From NCBI GenBank assembly GCA_008501735.1, contig QQUF01000016.1, positions 120,682 through 184,681 on the forward strand: a stretch of DNA of 64,000 nt. Reading direction: 5' to 3'. The notes under the pieces were generated by a model, which saw nothing but the letters and a program-made list of their open reading frames with translations, had not been told where the DNA came from and ran no database searches. This DNA comes from Calditrichota bacterium (lineage in GTDB: Bacteria; CLD3). Both the position numbers and the translations under genes were made by a program. Positions 52,031 through 60,856 of this stretch are shown one piece after another (positions within the stretch are counted from its first letter, which is position 1; every line of letters begins with the position of its first letter).

Positions 52031-53656
52031 ATGCTTCAGCACGACGAAAATTACAGAAAAAATATTGAGCATATGCAGGAATTGGTACTTGAAGCCCGAA
52101 CTCTACTCAGAAATGTTGAAATGGGAGGAGCGGAAAAGTACAGAGAACGTGAGAAAAAAAGAGGTAAACTTTTAGTTCGCGAGAGAATCGAAAAATTAAC
52201 CGATGAAAATTCTACTTTCTTAGAAATAGGTGCACTTTACGCTTACGACAATTACGACGGAGAAGCTCCTGCAATGGGAGTTGTAACAGGAATCGGACAA
52301 GTTGAAGGTCGTGAATGCGTGATTGTTGCAAATGACGCAACAGTAAAATCAGGTGCTTGGTATCCCGAAACAATCAAAAAAATCCTTCGTGCCCAAGAAG
52401 CCGCAATGCGTTGCAAAATTCCAATAATTTACCTTGTTGATTCAGCAGGTGTAAATTTGCCATATCAAGGAGGAGTTTTCCCAGGACAGTACGGAGCTGC
52501 GAGAATTTTTTATTACAATTCAATTATGCGACACCACTTAAAAGTTCCACAAATTTCGGCAGTTGTTGGACAATGCGTTGCAGGAGGAGCTTACTTACCT
52601 GCTCTAAGCGACGTAATAATTATGACTGACGGAGGAAGTTTTATGGGGCTTGGAGGACCGAATTTGGTCAAAGGTGCAACAGGTGAAAGTGTCAGCGGAG
52701 AAGTTCTTGGCGGAGCAGAAACTCACAACGCAATTAGTGGAGTTGCTCACTACATCGCAAAAGACGATTCAGATTGTATGAAAATGATTCGCAAACAAAT
52801 TTCTGAACTTCCACCTGTCCAACGAATGAATTTGACTTATAAAAAGTCGGTTGCTCCAAAATTAGATGAAAAAGATTTGATGGGAATTATTCCTGCCGAA
52901 CACCAAAAAGGTTACGAAACAAGAGACTTACTTTTACGAATTGTTGACGGAAGTGATTTTGATGAATTTCAACCTGAATTTGCAAAAGAAATGATTACAG
53001 GCTTTGCACGAATTGAAGGAATTCCTGTTGGTATTTTAGCAAACCAAAGACTCATCACAAAAACTCGTGGAAAAGTCAGAGTTGGCGGAGTAATTTACCC
53101 CGAAAGTGCAAAAAAATCTGAAGAATTTATCACTCTTTGTCAAAGACGAAATACACCAATTTTGTTCATTCAAGATGTTACAGGATTTATGATTGGTTCA
53201 GATGCAGAACATTCTGGAATTATTCGTTCAGGAGCAGGATTTGTAGAAGCAATGGCAACTTGCACAGTTCCCAAAATTGTTCTTACAACTTGTCACGCAA
53301 GTGGAGCAGGTTATTATGCAATGGCTGGACAAGGTTTTGACCCGGATTTCATTCTCAGTTTCCCAACAGGAAGAATGGGAGTGATGGAAGGTGAATCAGC
53401 TGTGAAAGCACTTTATGGACCTGCAATGGCAAAACTTGCAAAAGAAGGTAAAACTTTGGAAGATGACCCAAAACTCCAAGCTAATATTGAACACACAAGA
53501 GATGTTTATAACAAACAACTTTTGGCAACTTACGCTGCTGCAAGAGGTTTTGTTGATTCGATTGTTTTTCCGTTAGATGCAAGAAAGAATTTGGGAGTTG
53601 CACTTAGAGCAGCTGTTTCAAATTCAGGACCGCATCTTGGAGCTTTTCAGATTTAA
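52031..53656 (+). CDS. Acyl-CoA carboxylase beta subunit (AtuC/geranyl-CoA or MCC-like)
   Basis: A 541-residue carboxyltransferase: N-terminal KLLVRERIEKLTDENSTFLE, the N-domain acyl-CoA pocket (CVAGGAYLPALSD, GSFMGLGGPNLVKGATGE) and the C-domain biotin pocket (GASYFA-like ASGAGYYAMAGQGFDPDFIL). The segment IYLVDSAGVNLPYQGGVFPG resembles geranyl-CoA and methylcrotonyl-CoA carboxylases rather than propionyl-CoA ones. It makes a malonyl-type CoA ester with a biotin-carrying alpha subunit, which is not in the window. Next to it lie an SDR and an AtuA-like gene, supporting an acyclic-terpene/leucine-type catabolic role. GAGG lies before the ATG. Confidence 0.88.
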   Translation: MLQHDENYRKNIEHMQELVLEARTLLRNVEMGGAEKYREREKKRGKLLVRERIEKLTDENSTFLEIGALYAYDNYDGEAPAMGVVTGIGQVEGRECVIVANDATVKSGAWYPETIKKILRAQEAAMRCKIPIIYLVDSAGVNLPYQGGVFPGQYGAARIFYYNSIMRHHLKVPQISAVVGQCVAGGAYLPALSDVIIMTDGGSFMGLGGPNLVKGATGESVSGEVLGGAETHNAISGVAHYIAKDDSDCMKMIRKQISELPPVQRMNLTYKKSVAPKLDEKDLMGIIPAEHQKGYETRDLLLRIVDGSDFDEFQPEFAKEMITGFARIEGIPVGILANQRLITKTRGKVRVGGVIYPESAKKSEEFITLCQRRNTPILFIQDVTGFMIGSDAEHSGIIRSGAGFVEAMATCTVPKIVLTTCHASGAGYYAMAGQGFDPDFILSFPTGRMGVMEGESAVKALYGPAMAKLAKEGKTLEDDPKLQANIEHTRDVYNKQLLATYAAARGFVDSIVFPLDARKNLGVALRAAVSNSGPHLGAFQI

Positions 53657-53692
53657 TTCAATTTTTGTAATTAATTTTTCTAAGGATAAAAA

Positions 53693-54454
53693 ATGATAAA
53701 CATCGACCTTACAGGCAAAAAAGTTTTGATTACAGGCGGTTCGAGAGGAATCGGAAGAGCAATTGCACTTGAACTTGCGAAAGCAGGAGCAGATATTGCA
53801 ATCAATTACGTTAGGCACAAAACACCTGCTCAAGAAGTTGCTGACGAAGTCAGAGCTCTTGGAAGAAAAGCAGTTGTTATTAAAGCAAATGTTGGTGATG
53901 ACAAACAATTAGATGCAATTTTTGAAAAGATTGATTCTGAGTTTGGTGGGCTTGACATTTTAGTTAGTAATGCAGCTTCAGGGGTTTTGAAAATGCTTGA
54001 TGAAGTTACAGAACGTCATTGGGATTGGACAATGGGAATTAATGCAGGAGCTTTTATTCCGCTTGTGCAAAGAGCCAAAAAAAGAATGCCTAAAGAAGGT
54101 GGAAAAGTCATTGCCGTTTCGAGTCTCGGAGCAATTCGTGCAATTCCGAACTACTCGCTTGTAGGTGCTTCAAAAGCCGCTTTGGAATCGCTTGTAAGAC
54201 ATATTTCTCTTGAACTTGCACCACTTGGAATTAATGTGAATTGTATTTCTGCTGGAGTTGTAGTAACTGATGCTTTGAAACATTTTCCGAACAGAGAAGA
54301 AATTATTAGCGAATCAATAAAACGAGTTCCTGCAGGTCGAATGGTAACTCCTGAAGATGTTGCGGAATTGGCAGTCTTTTTGTGTTCACCTTTAGCTTCG
54401 ATGATTCACGGACAAACAATCATTGTTGACGGTGGAATCTCAATTTGTGCGTAA
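53693..54454 (+). CDS. Short-chain dehydrogenase, FabL-like enoyl reductase
   Basis: A 253-residue SDR: cofactor motif VLITGGSRGIGRAIALELAK, VSNAASGVLKML, catalytic Tyr-x-x-x-Ser/Lys region PNYSLVGASKAALESLVRHI and a final SPLASMIHGQTIIVDGG. The SNAASG and WDWTM segments are those of FabL-type (NADPH) enoyl-ACP reductases, though AtuB/AtuG-type SDRs look alike. It follows the carboxylase by 36 bases, so both a fatty acid and an acyl-CoA catabolic role are possible. Confidence 0.85.
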   Translation: MINIDLTGKKVLITGGSRGIGRAIALELAKAGADIAINYVRHKTPAQEVADEVRALGRKAVVIKANVGDDKQLDAIFEKIDSEFGGLDILVSNAASGVLKMLDEVTERHWDWTMGINAGAFIPLVQRAKKRMPKEGGKVIAVSSLGAIRAIPNYSLVGASKAALESLVRHISLELAPLGINVNCISAGVVVTDALKHFPNREEIISESIKRVPAGRMVTPEDVAELAVFLCSPLASMIHGQTIIVDGGISICA

Positions 54455-54486
54455 AATTTAAAATATAAAAATGGTTTAGACTTTAG

Positions 54487-55851
54487 ATGAAAAGTAAAAT
54501 TAGAATAGCAAACGGACAAGGATTTTGGGGAGATTCAATCGATGCTCCTGTTGAACTTGTCAAAAATGGAAACATCGATTACCTCACTCTCGATTATCTC
54601 GCAGAAGTTACAATGGCAATTATGCAAAAACTCAGAATGCGAAATCCAAAAATGGGTTACGCAACAGATTTTGTAGATTTAATCGAAAGAATTTTGCCTG
54701 ACTTGGTAGAAAAAGACATCAAAGTCATCGCAAATGCTGGCGGAGTAAATCCAACAGGCTGCGTAGAGGCAATTATTGAACGAGTTGAAAAACTTGGAAT
54801 CACCGGAATCAAAATTGCAATTGTTGAAGGCGATGACATTCTTGAGTCTCTTGATGACTTGATGAAAAATGGCTGTGAGTTCAAAAATATGGACAACGGC
54901 GGAACTCTTGACACTGTTCGTGACAAAGTACTTTCCGCAAATGTTTACATCGGAGCAGATTCGATCCTTGAAGCTCTTGAAGCTGGAGCTCAAATCATTG
55001 TTACAGGTCGTTCGACAGACACAGCTTTAACAATGGCTCCAATGATTCACGAGTTCGGCTGGAAACTTGACAACTGGGACAAACTTGCTTCAGGAACAAT
55101 TGCAGGACATATCATCGAGTGTGGAGCTCAATGTTCAGGTGGAAATTTCTCGAATTGGGAAGAAGTTCCTGACCTTGCAAACATTGGTTATCCAATAATT
55201 GAGGCTTATCCTGATGGAACTTTTGTTGTTACAAAATCTGAAAAATCTGGCGGACTTGTTTCAGTTGACACAGTTAGTGAGCAACTTCTTTACGAAATGG
55301 GAAATCCTGAGGCTTACATCACTCCTGACGTAACAGCTTTTTTCACGTCAATAAATTTAGAACAAGAATCTGAAAATCGAGTCAAAGTTAGTGGAATCAA
55401 AGGTGGTTCAAGAACGCCAACTCTGAAAGTTTCGATAAACTATTTGAACGGCTTTAAAGCAGTTGGACAACTCACAATTTCAGGACCAAATGCTTTGGCG
55501 AAAGCTAAAGTTTGTGCAGACATCGTTTTTAAAAGGCTTGAGAAGGCAGGAATTACTTTTGCAGAAGAAGACAAAACTGTCGAATTTCTCGGAGTCAACA
55601 CTTGCCACGAAGGAATCGGTGAAGCACCAAACGTAATTAACGAAGTTGTTTTGAGAATCGGAGTAAAAGACCAAGACAAGGCGAAAGTAAATCGCTTCGG
55701 AAAAGAAATTGCTCCACTTGTTACTTCAGGTCCTCCGGGAGTTACAGGTTTTGCAGGCGGAAGACCAAAGGCAACAGAAATTGTCGAATATTGGCCCGCA
55801 CTAATGCCTCGCGAACTCGTTCCAACAACAGTAACTGTTAGAGAAGTTTAA
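54487..55851 (+). CDS. Acyclic terpene utilisation AtuA family protein (DUF1446)
   Basis: A 454-residue DUF1446/AtuA protein with the family start RIANGQGFWGDSIDAPVELV, then LTLDYLAEVTMAIMQKLR, KVIANAGGVNPTGCVEAI, IVTGRSTDTALTMAPMIHEF and GHIIECGAQCSGGNF, and a C-terminal region that ends with ARPFVVSGPPG-like TSGPPGVTGFAGGRPK. In Pseudomonas the atu genes convert citronellol/geraniol intermediates; its catalytic role is unclear. Third gene of the carboxylase-SDR-AtuA unit. A hairpin terminator (55861-55888) follows. Confidence 0.9.
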   Translation: MKSKIRIANGQGFWGDSIDAPVELVKNGNIDYLTLDYLAEVTMAIMQKLRMRNPKMGYATDFVDLIERILPDLVEKDIKVIANAGGVNPTGCVEAIIERVEKLGITGIKIAIVEGDDILESLDDLMKNGCEFKNMDNGGTLDTVRDKVLSANVYIGADSILEALEAGAQIIVTGRSTDTALTMAPMIHEFGWKLDNWDKLASGTIAGHIIECGAQCSGGNFSNWEEVPDLANIGYPIIEAYPDGTFVVTKSEKSGGLVSVDTVSEQLLYEMGNPEAYITPDVTAFFTSINLEQESENRVKVSGIKGGSRTPTLKVSINYLNGFKAVGQLTISGPNALAKAKVCADIVFKRLEKAGITFAEEDKTVEFLGVNTCHEGIGEAPNVINEVVLRIGVKDQDKAKVNRFGKEIAPLVTSGPPGVTGFAGGRPKATEIVEYWPALMPRELVPTTVTVREV

Positions 55852-55860
55852 GAATTTTAG

Positions 55861-55889
55861 CCCGAAATTTCAGAAATGATTTTTCGGGT
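55861..55889. terminator. Terminator of the Atu-like operon
   Basis: CCCGAAA (55861-55867) and TTTCGGG (55882-55888) flank TTTCAGAAATGATT; a T-run follows on the plus strand. It lies between convergent genes. Confidence 0.7.
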
Positions 55890-56486
55890 TTATTTTTTAG
55901 AATTGAGTTCCTGAATTGCTCTTTTATAGGAGTCAATCATTGCGATTTCTTGACCATAAAGTTCAGCGATTAATTTTCCAAAAATCATAAAATTTTCTTT
56001 TGCAAAACTATCCCTGAAAGTTTCTCTTTCCTTCAAAAATTCAAGAATGTCTTTCAAAGCATTTTCGACATATTTTTGCTGTTCGTAAATCTTTGCGATT
56101 AGTAATTTCTTCTCAATTTCCACTTTAATGTTACTTTGGTTCAAGTAGTTCCAAGCGTCATTAGTTAGAACTTCTCTGAAAATGCCCTTTTCACTTTCGA
56201 TAATAAAACCTAAGTCAAAATTTCCGATTGAGTCAATTTGCCTTTCAGTTAAAGAATTAGATTTTTTTACTAATTCCAAGTGGTAAGGTGTCCAACGCTC
56301 CAAAATCTGCAAATTATTTTCAGTCTCACTCAAAATTGATTCTAATGCTTCATTTGTTTCTTGCTCTTCACTTTTAGAAATTCGATACTCATTCATCCAA
56401 AAAGCAAGAAAGACACTCGCAAAAATTAAAATTGCTTGAATTAAGTGGTCAACGAATCTTTGGTTGAGAGTAAAGTTTGGTTTCAT
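55890..56486 (-). CDS. Single-helix membrane protein of unknown function
   Basis: A 198-residue protein with one helix near the N-terminus (IQAILIFASVFLAFWMNEYR) and a mostly helical, acidic remainder (SEEQETNEALESILSETENN; EFLKERETFRDSFAKENFMI). The layout resembles DUF6090-type proteins of Bacteroidota; I cannot assign a function. Monocistronic. Confidence 0.6.
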   Translation of the reverse strand: MKPNFTLNQRFVDHLIQAILIFASVFLAFWMNEYRISKSEEQETNEALESILSETENNLQILERWTPYHLELVKKSNSLTERQIDSIGNFDLGFIIESEKGIFREVLTNDAWNYLNQSNIKVEIEKKLLIAKIYEQQKYVENALKDILEFLKERETFRDSFAKENFMIFGKLIAELYGQEIAMIDSYKRAIQELNSKK

Positions 56487-56555
56487 TAATTTTGATTGTT
56501 ACTTGGATTTAAAGGATTTTTAACAGAAAAGAATTTGATTAAACTTTCGGATGGT

Positions 56556-57497
56556 TTAGCCCTTTTTAAGCAATTTAACATTATTGTATTCATCTAGTAG
56601 TGTTTTACTATTAACTATGCTTGAAGTATTTGCTAAAGTTTTAGGTAAAACATTCAATCCAATTAAAGAATCAGTTCTGTTTTTAATTATTTGTAAATAT
56701 TCTTTTGCTTCCTCTTCCGATAGAACCTTTTCCTCTTGCATTTTTTTAATTTCTTTACGAATGGTTAAACTTTCCAATAAAGCATCGTTTTCTTGTTTAG
56801 CCTCATAAAACTTACGGTTCACAATAAAGTCCCAAATTTCTTTAAATACTAGAAACAGTGATTTCGCAGTTTCAATACTTGTTTTCAAACCTAGATTTGT
56901 ATCACTTCCAGAGTCTAACAAAATAATTTTTGTTTCTTCTTCTAAATCTTCTTCAATACCTTTTTTATAGTATTTAACTTTTGTAATCTTTTCTACCAAT
57001 TCGTTCAAAGCACTAAGGATTTTGATATATTCGATTGTTTTTAATCCAATATCATCAATTGAAATTTGAAAAACTATGTAACCATTTTCCAAGATTTCAT
57101 CAGGTTTTCCATTTAATTCAGGAGCTAAAAATAAATCATTTGAAATTCTCTCTAAATTTAATAACGATTTATGAAAAGTGTAAAGTGAGATAATTTTTTC
57201 ATTTACCATTAAATCAGCTTTACTTCTAGCTCTAAGATGAGTAACAAAGAAAGTTAATTCCTTTTCAGAGTAATATTGCTCGGCTGATATTTTATTTAAA
57301 AATGGCACATATTTTTTGTCTTTTGACAAAGAATCATAATTACTTTTTGATGTGAATAAATGAGGAATAATTGCCCCATAATTGAAATTTTCATTAGGAG
57401 GTATTAGAAAGCCTTTTTCAAACAATTCAACTATTTCTTGAGAATGTAATTCTGTGATCAATAAATCAATGTTTTGCACGAAATCTAATTTTTGCAT
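56556..57497 (-). CDS. Unknown 313-residue cytoplasmic protein
   Basis: A 313-residue, AT-rich gene I do not recognise. There is no signal peptide or membrane helix. N-terminal half mixed alpha/beta (IDLLITELHSQEIVELFEKG; YGAIIPHLFTSK; VTHLRARSKADLMVNEK), C-terminal half with a long charged helix (TIRKEIKKMQEEKVLSEEEA). It stands alone between a membrane protein gene and a BrnT toxin gene, in a region with two other small mobile-type modules, so an accessory role is possible. Nothing else can be said safely. Confidence 0.6.
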   Translation of the reverse strand: MQKLDFVQNIDLLITELHSQEIVELFEKGFLIPPNENFNYGAIIPHLFTSKSNYDSLSKDKKYVPFLNKISAEQYYSEKELTFFVTHLRARSKADLMVNEKIISLYTFHKSLLNLERISNDLFLAPELNGKPDEILENGYIVFQISIDDIGLKTIEYIKILSALNELVEKITKVKYYKKGIEEDLEEETKIILLDSGSDTNLGLKTSIETAKSLFLVFKEIWDFIVNRKFYEAKQENDALLESLTIRKEIKKMQEEKVLSEEEAKEYLQIIKNRTDSLIGLNVLPKTLANTSSIVNSKTLLDEYNNVKLLKKG

Positions 57498-57664
57498 TTT
57501 TTTCTCTAATATTTATTTTTTCTCAAAATGGATTATTTCTGAAATGTCTTTTGTATGGATTTAATCCTTAAATTTTCAGTTCTTTCGTCTATTCTACAAA
57601 ATTTACAAAGTTGCTAATTTTCTAACAATACAATTTTAATTAAAATAATAATTTTCTAATGTAG

Positions 57665-57682
57665 ATACATTTTGTATATTTG
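57665..57682 (+). promoter_or_regulatory. BrnTA promoter and operator
   Basis: The dyad ATACA-TTT-TGTAT (57665-57677) overlaps a TATATTTG box (57675-57682), 5 bases before the BrnT start. BrnA-type antitoxins autoregulate their operons, so this is a good operator candidate. No clear -33 TTG is present. Confidence 0.45.
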
Positions 57683-57686
57683 ATTT

Positions 57687-57947
57687 ATGGAATTTGAATG
57701 GGATGAAAATAAAAATGCTTCTAATCTTCAAAAACACGGAATTGCTTTTGAAGATGCAGCAAAGATTTTTCTGAAAAGAAGAATAGAAAATTCTTCCGAC
57801 CGTGCAAATGAAAAAAGATTCATAACAATTGGTGAAATTAACAATCGTGTTATCGCAGTGATTTACACTTTAAGAGAAAACAAGATTAGAATAATTTCAG
57901 CAAGAAAGGCTCGAAAAAATGAAGAAAAAGAATATCGTAAAATTTAA
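57687..57947 (+). CDS. brnT: BrnT family toxin
   Basis: An 86-residue DUF497/BrnT ribonuclease toxin: MEFEWDENKNASNLQKHGIA with the family W-D-x-x-K/N-x-x-x-N-x-x-K-H-G signature, then FEDAAKIF, ITIGEINNRVIAVIYTLREN and IISARKARKNEEKEY. RelE-like fold, cleaves RNA in vivo. Overlaps the antitoxin gene by 29 bases. Confidence 0.9.
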   Translation: MEFEWDENKNASNLQKHGIAFEDAAKIFLKRRIENSSDRANEKRFITIGEINNRVIAVIYTLRENKIRIISARKARKNEEKEYRKI

Positions 57948-58209
57948 ACTTGAAGAACTTCCACAAAGTTCTAAAACTGATTGGAAAAAAGTTGATTCAA
58001 TGACTGACTCTGAAATCGACCTTTCGGAAATTCCTGAATTAGATGAAAACTTTTGGAAAACTGCAAAAGTAGTTGAGCCTAAAAAGAAAAAAGCCATTTC
58101 ACTTAGAATTGACAACGATGTTTTAGAATGGTTCCGACAACAAGGCAAAGGTTACCAAACCAAAATTAATTCTGTCTTAAAAGCCTACGTTAAAGCCCAC
58201 CAAAATTAG
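57919..58209 (+). CDS. brnA: BrnA family antitoxin
   Basis: A 96-residue BrnA/DUF4415 protein with acidic N-terminal half (SKTDWKKVDSMTDSEIDLSE, DENFWKTAKV) and a C-terminal ribbon-helix-helix (KKAISLRIDNDVLEWFRQQG, KGYQTKINSVLKAYVKAH). It neutralises BrnT and probably represses at the dyad upstream. Confidence 0.9.
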   Translation: MKKKNIVKFKLEELPQSSKTDWKKVDSMTDSEIDLSEIPELDENFWKTAKVVEPKKKKAISLRIDNDVLEWFRQQGKGYQTKINSVLKAYVKAHQN

Positions 58210-58224
58210 ATTTTAAAATATTTC

Positions 58225-59817
58225 CTATTCCTTGTAAACTCCAAAAACTCCTCTTAAGCAATGAGAAATTTCGCCGAGAGTTACGTAATTTTCTACGCAG
58301 TCTAAAATTACAGGAAGCAAGTTTTTGTCGCTTTTGGCAGTTGCTTCTAAAGTCGAAAGTAAGTTTGCTACTTTTTCGTTGTCACGTGATTCTTTGAGTT
58401 CTTTGAGTTTCTGAATTTGTTGCTCGGCGACAGATTCGTCAATTCTTAGCAAGTTCCCTTGTGGCTCTTCTTCCATTTGGAACTTGTTCACTCCGACGAT
58501 AATTTTCTCTTCTTTTTCGATGTCAATTTGGTAACGGTAAGCCGAATCGGCAATTTCTCTTTGGAAAAATTGTGATTCGATTGCTGGGATTGAACCGCCC
58601 ATTTTTTCGATTTTGTTCAAGTATTCCCAAGTTTTTGCTTCGATTTCGTCTGTCAAATTTTCTACAAAGTAAGAACCTGCCAAAGGGTCAATTGTGTCTG
58701 CGGCTCCAGATTCGTGAGCGACAATTTGTTGAGTTCTGAGAGCAAGTCTTGCAGATGCTTCTGTTGGAAGTGCAAGTGCTTCGTCTTTTGAGTTTGTGTG
58801 CAAACTTTGAGTTCCGCCAAGACAAGCTGCGAGAGCCTGTAAAGTTACTCGAACAACGTTGTTGTCAGGTTGTTGAGCGGTCAAAGTCGAACCTGCTGTT
58901 TGTGTGTGAAAACGAAGTCTTGTTGTTTTCGGGTCTTTTGCGTGGAATTTTTCATTGAGGATTTTTACCCAAATTCTTCGTGCTGCTCTGAACTTTGCAA
59001 CTTCTTCAAAAAGGTTGTTGTGGCAGTTGAAAAAGAAGGAAAGTCTTTTGCCGAAAACGTCAACGTCAAGACCTGCTTTGATTGCAGCTTCAACGTAGGC
59101 GATTGCGTTTGCAAAAGTGAATGCAAGTTCCTGAACTGCTGTTGAACCTGCTTCACGAATGTGATAACCTGAAATCGAAATTGTGTTCCAATTCGGCAAA
59201 TTTTTAGAACAGTATTCAAAAATATCAGTGATAATTCTCATCGAAGGAGTTGGAGGGAAAATGTAAGTTCCGCGAGCAATGTATTCTTTCAAAATGTCGT
59301 TTTGGATTGTTCCCGAAAGTTTGGAAATATCTGCTCCTTGCTTCTTCGCAACTGCGATGTAAAGGCAAAGCAAAATTGAAGCAGTCGAGTTGATTGTCAT
59401 TGAAGTTGAGATTTTTTCAAGTGGAATTTGGTCGAAAAGAATTTCCATATCTTTTAGTGAGTCAATCGCAACTCCGACTTTTCCAACTTCACCAAAACTC
59501 ATTGAATCATCTGAATCGTAACCCATTTGTGTCGGTAGGTCGAAAGCAACCGAAAGTCCTGTTGTTCCTTGTTCAAGCAAGTATCGGTAACGTTTGTTTG
59601 ATTCTTCCGCAGAAGCAAAACCTGCGTACTGCCGCATTGTCCAAAATCTTCCTCTGTACATTGTCGGCTGAACTCCGCGAGTGTAAGGAGATTTTCCGGG
59701 ATTTCCTAAGTTCTCTTCGTAACTAAAATTTTCATTGGGTGTGTAAAAAGGTTGGATTTCAATTCCTGAGTCGGTTTTGAAAACTTCTTTGCGTTCTTTG
59801 AATTTTTTATCTGACAT
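58225..59817 (-). CDS. Methylmalonyl-CoA mutase, large (catalytic) subunit
   Basis: Start chosen at ATG 59817: TTTGGAG precedes it, while the ATG at 59874 adds a foreign-looking stretch. About 530 residues: the [16 protein letters not shown]-type motif ([13 protein letters not shown]), [47 protein letters not shown] and [20 protein letters not shown]-like region are all present. It is the substrate-binding TIM barrel only; the cobalamin-binding domain normally fused at the C-terminus is absent, so it must work with a separate B12-binding small subunit, not in the window. It interconverts methylmalonyl- and succinyl-CoA (or an isobutyryl/ethylmalonyl-type relative). Confidence 0.92.
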   Translation of the reverse strand: MSDKKFKERKEVFKTDSGIEIQPFYTPNENFSYEENLGNPGKSPYTRGVQPTMYRGRFWTMRQYAGFASAEESNKRYRYLLEQGTTGLSVAFDLPTQMGYDSDDSMSFGEVGKVGVAIDSLKDMEILFDQIPLEKISTSMTINSTASILLCLYIAVAKKQGADISKLSGTIQNDILKEYIARGTYIFPPTPSMRIITDIFEYCSKNLPNWNTISISGYHIREAGSTAVQELAFTFANAIAYVEAAIKAGLDVDVFGKRLSFFFNCHNNLFEEVAKFRAARRIWVKILNEKFHAKDPKTTRLRFHTQTAGSTLTAQQPDNNVVRVTLQALAACLGGTQSLHTNSKDEALALPTEASARLALRTQQIVAHESGAADTIDPLAGSYFVENLTDEIEAKTWEYLNKIEKMGGSIPAIESQFFQREIADSAYRYQIDIEKEEKIIVGVNKFQMEEEPQGNLLRIDESVAEQQIQKLKELKESRDNEKVANLLSTLEATAKSDKNLLPVILDCVENYVTLGEISHCLRGVFGVYKE

Positions 59818-59931
59818 TTTATTTGCTCCAAAATCATTATTAAAAATCGTTTTTCCGAAGCCATAATTTAACATTTTTTTATACCTTAAGGTAATTCAAC
59901 TAAAAGAAAAACAAATTTTGGAGTATGGAAA

Positions 59932-60807
59932 ATGCTATCAATTTTGACAATCTTGGCAATTGGTTTGATTTTAGGAAGCGTTTTGGCTTCAAGCACTGGA
60001 AATAACTCACTGACGTTTGAAAAAGCAAAAGAAGCATTTGAAAATAAGGATTTCCAAAAGGCGAAAGAACTTTTTGAGAGTGTAGTAAAAACTGACTCTA
60101 CAAGTGCTGTAGCATTTTATTTCTTAGGAAAGATTAATATTTTCCTCGGGGATTCCGACGCAGCGATAAAGTTTTTGGAGAAAGCAGCTACTTTAGAAAA
60201 TGAAAATGCTGATTACTTTTATTGGTTTGGGAATGCGATTGGTTCTAAGGTTATGAAATCAAGTGGCTCACTTCAAGAGTCTCTTGCTTTAAAAGCTAAA
60301 GAAAATTTTTCGAAAGCAGTTAAATTAGACTCAAAACACGTTCCTGCTAATTCTGCTTTGATAAATCATTTGATGCAAGCTCCTCCAAGTTTTGGTGGAA
60401 ATATTGATGAAGCTCTTAAAAAAGCAAAGTCTTTAATTCCTATTGAAGAAAAAATGGGAAGATATTTCTTAGCACAAGTTTATGAGAGGAAAGATGAGGT
60501 TGAAAACGCAGAAAGTGAGTATAAAATTTTAGAAAGCAAATTTGGAAATCTTAAAGATTTTTATGATTTTTATAATTTCTATGGGTATTTACTTTTAGCT
60601 CAGAAAAGATTTGGTGAAGCCATTGAGAAATTTCAGAAACAAGTCAAACTTGCACCGAATAAAGATTATGCTTTTGACAGTTTAGGAGATGGGTTTTTAG
60701 CTGCGGGGAAAATTGAAGATGCGAAAGTTGCTTTTGAAAGAGCCTTAGAGTTAAATCCAAATTCAGAAGTAACTAAGAACAAGCTCAAAGACTTAGATAA
60801 AAAATAA
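59932..60807 (+). CDS. Secreted TPR-repeat protein
   Basis: A 291-residue protein with an N-terminal signal peptide or anchor (residues 1-20, ILAIGLILGSVLAS) and TPR units along its length (TFEKAKEAFENKDFQKAKEL; SDAAIKFLEKAATLENENAD; IEKFQKQVKLAPNKDY; VAFERALELNPNSEVT). Likely periplasmic scaffold; partner unknown. TTTGGAG at 59917-59923. A terminator follows at 60816-60851. Confidence 0.83.
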   Translation: MLSILTILAIGLILGSVLASSTGNNSLTFEKAKEAFENKDFQKAKELFESVVKTDSTSAVAFYFLGKINIFLGDSDAAIKFLEKAATLENENADYFYWFGNAIGSKVMKSSGSLQESLALKAKENFSKAVKLDSKHVPANSALINHLMQAPPSFGGNIDEALKKAKSLIPIEEKMGRYFLAQVYERKDEVENAESEYKILESKFGNLKDFYDFYNFYGYLLLAQKRFGEAIEKFQKQVKLAPNKDYAFDSLGDGFLAAGKIEDAKVAFERALELNPNSEVTKNKLKDLDKK

Positions 60808-60815
60808 TTTAAACA

Positions 60816-60851
60816 AAAAAGCGGAAAGACTTGTTCGCCTTTCCGCTTTTT
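60816..60851. terminator. Bidirectional terminator
   Basis: AAAAAGCGGAAAG pairs with CTTTCCGCTTTTT around a 10-nt loop, between convergent genes; T-runs on both strands. Confidence 0.85.
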
Positions 60852-60856
60852 AAAAT

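Noticed and set aside
59818-59874. Methylmalonyl-CoA mutase starting at the ATG at 59874
   Set aside because: The added residues do not belong to the family and TTTGGAG lies just before the later ATG at 59817.
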